Below are positions 58,983 through 64,000 of a stretch of 64,000 nucleotides of DNA, piece by piece (position 1 is the first letter of the stretch; each line of letters begins with the position of its first letter). The DNA is from Annulohypoxylon bovei var. microspora (Eukaryota; Ascomycota; Sordariomycetes; Xylariales; Hypoxylaceae). The stretch covers positions 248,001 to 312,000 of the forward strand of contig MU405219.1 of assembly GCA_022836615.1 (NCBI GenBank), in the 5' to 3' direction. Under the pieces are notes generated by a model. The model was not told the origin of the DNA. It ran no database searches and saw only the letters and a program-made list of their open reading frames with translations. Made by a program: the position numbers and the translations under genes.

Positions 58983-60146
58983 CTACGACCACTCCTTGTT
59001 CATCCGCACCCTACGTGAGATGTCCGAGGGAGGCTTCTTGACTACCATGTAGAACATTATCGACGTCGCTATGGCGAGTCCATACCTAAGGTATGAGTGT
59101 TAGCACAGTAGTCGAGGATAGGAATAGGGGAAGGGATAAGGGCAAGAGTCAAGGTATACCATGTGAATATGTACTGGGCATGGTTATTCCTCAGATTGAC
59201 CTCTGCCGGTCGACCGATGGGTATGCCCTTGGTTTCCATATCTATAGCCTGAAGCAAATTCGGCTCTGCGGAATAAATGCAATGTTAGCCAAAACCAATA
59301 TCTCAAACTAGAAGCATTACGCTCGTTGTGATATTGTTCAAGAAACGTACCCATAGTCTGCTCGATCCACACAGCCTGACTCCCCGTCAAAGCAGCCATC
59401 TGTTTCACATCTGGGAAATAGAACTCGTTTATATCCGGCCGGTTGTCAGGCGTAAACATATTCTTCTTCCACGGCTCCCTCAACAGCCCCTCGACCTCGA
59501 CCTCGCGCGTCGGCAGCGACTCCGGCCGGTCCCGCTGCAGACGGAGTTTCTTGCTAATCCAGCCGCGGTTCACCAGCACCGTCGTGCCGTCGCCGTCGCG
59601 CTCCAGCGGCGTCACCACCATGAAGCCCTGCTCGCCGTCGCGCATGCGCGGGCCCACCAGCATCTCCCTATCGTGCGCGTACCGGCCCCTGGCCCGCACC
59701 CTGCGGAAGTCGAAGTCGTGGATCGCGTCCGGGTCGACGCGCGGCGGCAGCGGCAGCGGCGCGCGCACGATGCGGTCCTCGAACTTCGCGATCAGCTCCG
59801 TCTTCCACCCCAGCCGCTGCACCTGCCACGTCCCCAGCAGGAACGCCGTCACCGGGATGACGGCCAGCACTATGAGGCCCGGCCCGTGGCGCCGCCCCGC
59901 GCGCACCAGCTCCGGCGGGTTGTCGAGGATCGACGTGAAGCCCGGGTCTTCGGCCGGGGGGCGCGCGCCGCCCCGCGTGCTGTGGGTGAAGGGACGCAGG
60001 GGCGTTTGGGAGGATCGGAAGACGCTGCTGCGGGTGCATCGTGAGGACTTCGTGGTGTAGGTATGGGAGGTGCGGACTTGGGCCTCGAGGGCTTGCTCGA
60101 CTCGGCGGGCGAGCGATTGGGCGGTTAGCCACCTGGGTGGTGGCAT
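58983..60146 (-). CDS. SHY1: SURF1-family cytochrome c oxidase assembly protein SHY1
   Basis: Shy1/SURF1 is an inner mitochondrial membrane protein that supports maturation of the haem a-Cox1 module of complex IV. Three exons (60146-59351, 59265-59160, 59085-58983) give 334 residues. A basic, Ser-rich N-terminus (MPPPRWLTAQSLARRVEQAL on) is a likely mitochondrial presequence. The first membrane helix is near IVLAVIPVTAFLLGTWQVQR, with the family GTWQVQRLGWK motif. Then come EMLVGPRMRDGEQGFMVVTP and VLVNRGWISKKL, both typical. The second helix lies in the last exons (YGLAIATSIMFYMVV). Joining exon 1 to exon 2 restores IEQTMEPNLLQAIDM and the conserved GIPIGRPAEVNLRNNHAQYI. Its stop is only 60 bases from that of the converging CENP-T gene. 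Confidence 0.94.
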
Positions 60147-60636
60147 TGTATGGTTGGTACCTACTAGGTATTTGTATCTAGGGCAGATCGGAAGAGCTAT
60201 GCTCTTTAATGGTGAGGACCGACCGTTATGACGTTCTTTTCTTCGAAGTTAATAGAGCTCTCCTATTGGTGAAACTTTGCAGCTAATGGGGAGTGGGACC
60301 AGATCGGACAGGGGGTCCCGCTACCTTAGCGCTAGTTTAGGTACTGAAGTACCTGCAGTATGATGCCAGTTTAAACTGCTTACATCGTGGCAGCTACCAT
60401 GTGCAAAAGCATCTTAACGCTCTTGCCTTTAACATTATCAATAACACCGATATTCGCCTCGTCAAAATCTAAAACGGATCTTTAACCTTTCATCCTAATA
60501 GTAGTTGTGCTTGGCCATCTGATTCTGATTTTTAAGAAATAATGAAATAAGCATCCAGCTTCATCTTCACTGAAACAGCCTTGCTGTTAATTTGATAACA
60601 TCTACCTTAATTCACATCGCGTTTTACACATTCACG
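60147..60636. promoter_or_regulatory. bidirectional promoter region, SHY1 / UBX protein
   Basis: 490 bases between divergent starts. An ATTGG (inverted CCAAT) lies at 60265-60269, about 120 bases from the SHY1 start, the usual distance for HAP-complex control of respiratory genes. That link is inference. Confidence 0.5.
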
Positions 60637-62273
60637 ATGGATCGCAATGTGTTCTATGAAGGCAGTCTGGAAGATGCCATCTCGCTTGCCATCAAGGAGG
60701 CAAAGATGGTGCTTGCCTTTGTAGATGGTGAGCTACATACTGAAAACATATATGATGCCAAGCTAATACAAAGCTAGATGGTAGTGAAGAAAGTGAGCTG
60801 TGGGAGGCTGAGTTTCGCACAAATGAGATCGTGAGTAACAGTCACATCAACACATTAAATCTTAGAAATTGGAAAGGTTGACCTTTTACTAGCTACAATC
60901 ATCACTTGATAAATATGCTGTGTCCTTGCGACTACTTGCCAACTCTAGAGAAGCTGGCTTTCTAGAGGCACTCTTTCCTATACCCAAGAAACCTACGATT
61001 GTCATCATTCAGTAAGTATCATGCCACATATTTGTAGTTCTCATATACAGAATTACCACTTACTTATGTCGCAGAAATGGTACGCTTAAAGAGTACATTC
61101 AAGCAGGGACGGCGAAGGATGACTTGGTTCGCAGAATTGCAACTATTCTTAATACTGCAGCAGCAGGTCAGAGTCAACAGTCAACATCTACTCAGCCACC
61201 GCCAGCCACGGCTTCTTCTAGGAATGTGACAGATGACATGTACGACGACGACGACACGCAGGCTGATAACGCGACCTCTTCAACGCAACGCCCTCAACAG
61301 ACACAGAGGTCTCAAGAAGAAAAGCGCTTAGCCAAGGAAGCCAAAACCAAGGCGGAACAAGAAGAGCGAGCGAAAAAGGCGCGCCAGGAGACCTCCGAGA
61401 ATAACAGTGGCCATTCTGCCGCGGAGCGAAGCTACGCGCAGGAAATTCGACAACGCAAGGTGCATGCGGCTGAGGAGAGGAAGCGAATTCTGAAGCGTAT
61501 CGAAGACGACAAGCAGGACCGCAAGGAACGTGAAGCTCGGGAGAAGCAGGCGCGACTTCTTTTAAACGGAACGCAGGATGCTGAAAGTTCTAGCAGTCAG
61601 ACACAGCCTGTGCCTCTGCCTCTGAGACAACCAAGTGGTCCACGTGGAGAGTATTGCAATCTGCAAGTGCGACTATTTGATGGATCGACAATCCGCTCCC
61701 GCTTCAAGAGTGACGTAACGCTAAATGGAGATGTTCGTAAATGGATTGACGAAGATCGCACAGACGGCTATGCGCCGTATACCTTCCGTGTCGTCCTTTC
61801 ACCCCTTCCTAACAAGGCCATCGAGCCTACGGAGGAGATTCAGTCTCTTCTAACTCTCGGGCTCGCCCCATCCGCAACACTCGTGTTAGTGCCCGCTAAA
61901 TACGCCTTGGCCTACCCGAACTCAGGCGGATTCATGTGGCGCAGCTTAGGTTTTGTCCTTGGCATATTTGGCGCTGGCTACGGTCTTCTGTCTGGTGTAT
62001 TTGGTGGAATCACGGGAATGATATTCGGTCGTAGACCCGCTCACCAACCTGGAGGCGAGAGAATCCCGCTCCGAGACCTGCAGGGACTAGGCTCGATGAG
62101 AGCGTCTTCACGGATCAGCGGGTTTCAGAATCCCGGAGACGCACGCAGAGACACCCAACTGTACAATGGAAACTCGGTAGGTTCATTCCTATGGCTGATA
62201 TGCAACCCGCATACTTACTAACGTTGTATAGTTGAACTTTGAACCGCGAAGAGATGATGACGAGAACAACTAG
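60637..62273 (+). CDS. UAS/UBX-domain membrane-associated Cdc48 cofactor
   Basis: Five exons (60637-60727, 60778-60830, 60893-61011, 61075-62176, 62232-62273) give 468 residues. Residues 1-115 form a thioredoxin-like UAS domain (MDRNVFYEGSLEDAISLAIK, then YAVSLRLLANSREAGFLEAL and KPTIVIIQNGTLKEYIQAG). A Gln/Thr-rich linker and a long charged coiled coil (EEKRLAKEAKTKAEQEERAK) lead to a UBX domain at about residues 276-363 (LQVRLFDGSTIRSRFKSD, LLTLGLAPSATLVLVPAK). A hydrophobic hairpin follows (about 371-405, GGFMWRSLGFVLGIFGAGYG). This order resembles UBXN4/erasin, an ER-anchored p97/Cdc48 adaptor in protein quality control, and yeast Ubx6/Ubx7. The usual Phe-Pro-Arg turn that contacts Cdc48 reads LSPLP here, so binding strength is uncertain. 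Confidence 0.88.
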
Positions 62274-62858
62274 TCCGGGGGTTATGACTTCAGGGAAGGC
62301 CAGTGTGTTATTAGTGGTGCTATTGATGTACACCTATTTGTCTTCGTGTACGTGTACTAAGCCCTGGAGCTTGACCATTAGGGGCTTGGGCGTGATTAGG
62401 CAGGGAAAATAATGCAGAACTCTTCAATCACGAACTCCTTCATCTACAGATCGTTCCTCTACGATACCATAGATCATATATCCACGCATGGCAGTAGATT
62501 AACTTGCTATTCTGACAGACTGCCTAGCTACTACAGAGATTAGAGTGTTAAAACACATGATAAGACCGCACTTAACCCCTAATTCTCTAATACCTGGTGG
62601 ACTTGACTACCTACCTAGTAGTATATCCATATGCTAGATTGATATGATTAGTCAGATATATTGGCTATAGCGATATTATAAATTCTTATATATAAGCATA
62701 TACAATAAAGCCATACACCATCCTGATATCGATAGAGCCTCACGACTAAATCACCCCACCACCGTTTTCTAGAATACCCCACCAACTATATCGATCTCTT
62801 TGCCTAACCACAGGTAGCTAACACTTACATATACCTAAAAGCTATACAAACGATAAAC
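62274..62858. other. intergenic region, UBX gene / PDCD5 gene
   Basis: 585 bases between two plus-strand genes. AT-leaning; an ACCTACCTAG tract at about 62608-62619. The last 100 bases (CCACC, CTAACC, ACCTA) look like a leader. No gene supported. Confidence 0.55.
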
Positions 62859-63396
62859 ATGGAAGACGCAGAACTAGAACAGGTATATTTCATTTCTATA
62901 AATATTTCAGAACTCAAAACTAACAATCCTGAACCTCTAGATTCGCAAAGCGCGACTAGAGCAGCTCAAGGCGCAAGGTGGCGGCGGCGGGGCAAACAAT
63001 CCGGGGGCTAGCCAGGGAGCGAATCAGGCAGAACAGCAGAAACAGTGAGTACATCCTCACCGATATAAGCGTCACTAAATGAAGACTTTCTCCTAACGAA
63101 ATCCATCAAATAGACAAGAAGCCGAAGCCCGCCAGTCCATCCTAAACCAAATCCTGCACCCGGAAGCTGCCGACCGTTTGGGTCGCATCCGACTCGTCAA
63201 AGAGGACCGCGCGAACGACGTCGAGAACAGACTCATCATGCTCGCGCGGTCGGGTCAGCTGCGATCGAAAGTGACCGAGGCCCAGCTGAAGGAGCTGCTG
63301 AATGCCGTTGCGGACAACAAGGAGGAAGAGAAGATCGTGGTCGCGAGGCGCAAGGGCTGGGATGATGAGGACGATGATGACCTCTTTGACCTGTGA
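62859..63396 (+). CDS. PDCD5/TFAR19-family DNA-binding protein
   Basis: Three exons (62859-62882, 62941-63044, 63114-63396) give 136 residues, the normal size. The family is a small three-helix bundle conserved in archaea and eukaryotes; human PDCD5 takes part in apoptosis and CCT chaperonin regulation, and the yeast member is YMR074C. Visible features: the N-terminal helix MEDAELEQIRKARLEQLKAQ, a Gly/Asn/Gln linker, the core ILNQILHPEAADRLGRIRLV and VENRLIMLARSGQLRSKV, and an acidic C-terminus (GWDDEDDDDLFDL). Both introns fall in the N-terminal part. It converges on COQ4 with 192 bases between stops. Confidence 0.93.
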
Positions 63397-63588
63397 TTAT
63401 GGTGGCGATAGTTTCCTAGGGCAGAAGTGCAGGGACGGGGAGATGATATCAGGCTGAGCGAGCGCGGCACGATTGGGCATGGCATTGGCGTTTATAGGAA
63501 AACAGGATTACTGGTACAATAGTGTACAATTCCTAATGACACAATTCTTTTTCTTCATTCCTCGTTTCTCACTTGACATTAAAACCCC

Positions 63589-64000
63589 CTAACTAGCAAC
63601 GGCCGGCGCCGCAGCGGCCTCCTTTAACCTCTTCTTCTCGGCCCTCTCCCGCTTCCTGATATCCCTCAGGTCGGGGGGCCTCTCGATGCCCAGCCTCTTT
63701 CTCAGGACATCCACATCGGTCTCCAGCTCCTCCTCCCAGTACACATTGATGACCTCGCCGCATCGCAGGCCGTTGCGGACGGCCCAGGGGCCGTAGACGG
63801 ACCAGAAGCGGCGGCGCTCGGCGGGCTTCAGGGTGGCGAGGGCCAGCAGGGACAGGCCGGTCATGGGCAGCAGGGTGTTGGCGAACTCGAAGGCCTTGAG
63901 GGCGACCTCGCCCTCGCGCACGACGGGCAGGCCCGTCAGCGCGTGGTAGAAGTCGTGCGACTCGCGGTACCGCTGCATCACGTACGCGCACTCGGCGTCG
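63589..64000 (-). CDS. COQ4: ubiquinone biosynthesis protein COQ4, mitochondrial (5' part outside window)
   Basis: Coq4 is a peripheral inner-membrane protein that organises the coenzyme Q synthome and is linked to the C1 decarboxylation/hydroxylation step. Only the C-terminal 136 codons are visible; the frame is open through the right edge, so the start and presequence lie beyond 64000. The diagnostic metal motif HDxxH-x11-E is intact ([17 protein letters not shown]), preceded by MQRYRES. Further family landmarks are [34 protein letters not shown], and [20 protein letters not shown]. The end is a Lys/Ala-rich tail. Third positions are almost all G or C. Confidence 0.94.
   Translation of the reverse strand, partial: DAECAYVMQRYRESHDFYHALTGLPVVREGEVALKAFEFANTLLPMTGLSLLALATLKPAERRRFWSVYGPWAVRNGLRCGEVINVYWEEELETDVDVLRKRLGIERPPDLRDIRKRERAEKKRLKEAAAAPAVAS

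Overview
This 64 kb window is nuclear DNA of a filamentous ascomycete (Pezizomycotina, most likely Sordariomycetes). The basis is short 45-140 bp introns with GTANGT-like donors, GCTAAC/GCTGAC branch points and TAG/CAG acceptors; fungal-only families (CFEM, helo-like plus ankyrin, TDA3-type oxidoreductase, CMS1, NOP6, SHY1); CT-rich promoters; and scattered TAGGTA/TACCTA tetranucleotide tracts between genes. I read 23 protein genes, one cut by the right edge. No rRNA, confident tRNA, CRISPR or intact transposon was seen. Exon joins were worked out by hand from splice sites and reading frame; every complete multi-exon model closes in frame.

Layout. 1-14 kb: 6-phosphofructokinase (+), a secreted/type I membrane protein with lectin-like propeller repeats and a poly-Q tail (+), and an Arg/Glu-rich DUF8035-like protein (+), followed by a 10-N assembly gap set in long homopolymers. 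14.8-25.5 kb: a helo-like/Cys-cluster/ankyrin protein (-), NC2 beta (-), a short-chain dehydrogenase (-) divergent from a TDA3-like FAD oxidoreductase (+), and an unknown 208-residue protein (-). 25.5-28.2 kb is an ORF desert. 28.2-43.1 kb: COX16 (-) divergent from the ATR/Mec1 checkpoint kinase (+, 12 exons), a protein with one PARP-type zinc finger and a lysine/alanine tail (+), and EMC1 (+). 43.8-52.8 kb: cytosolic aspartyl-tRNA synthetase (-) divergent from CMS1 (+), a CFEM protein (-), a NOP6-like RRM protein (+) and Rac GTPase (-). 55.6-64 kb: a small orphan membrane protein (-), CENP-T (+) tail to tail with SHY1 (-), a UAS/UBX membrane protein (+), PDCD5 (+) and COQ4 (-, partial).

Most genes are conserved housekeeping: glycolysis; mitochondrial respiration (COX16, SHY1, COQ4); translation and ribosome assembly (DPS1, CMS1, NOP6); ER membrane biogenesis (EMC1, UBX protein); transcription, chromatin and the kinetochore (NC2 beta, CENP-T, zf-PARP protein); DNA damage signalling (MEC1); and polarity (Rac). 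They do not form an evident metabolic cluster. The accessory-looking genes are the helo-like/ankyrin protein, the lectin-like membrane protein, the CFEM protein and the two orphans. The main unexplained structural pattern is a set of sharply bounded islands of extreme third-position GC inside conserved genes, mostly towards their 3' ends.
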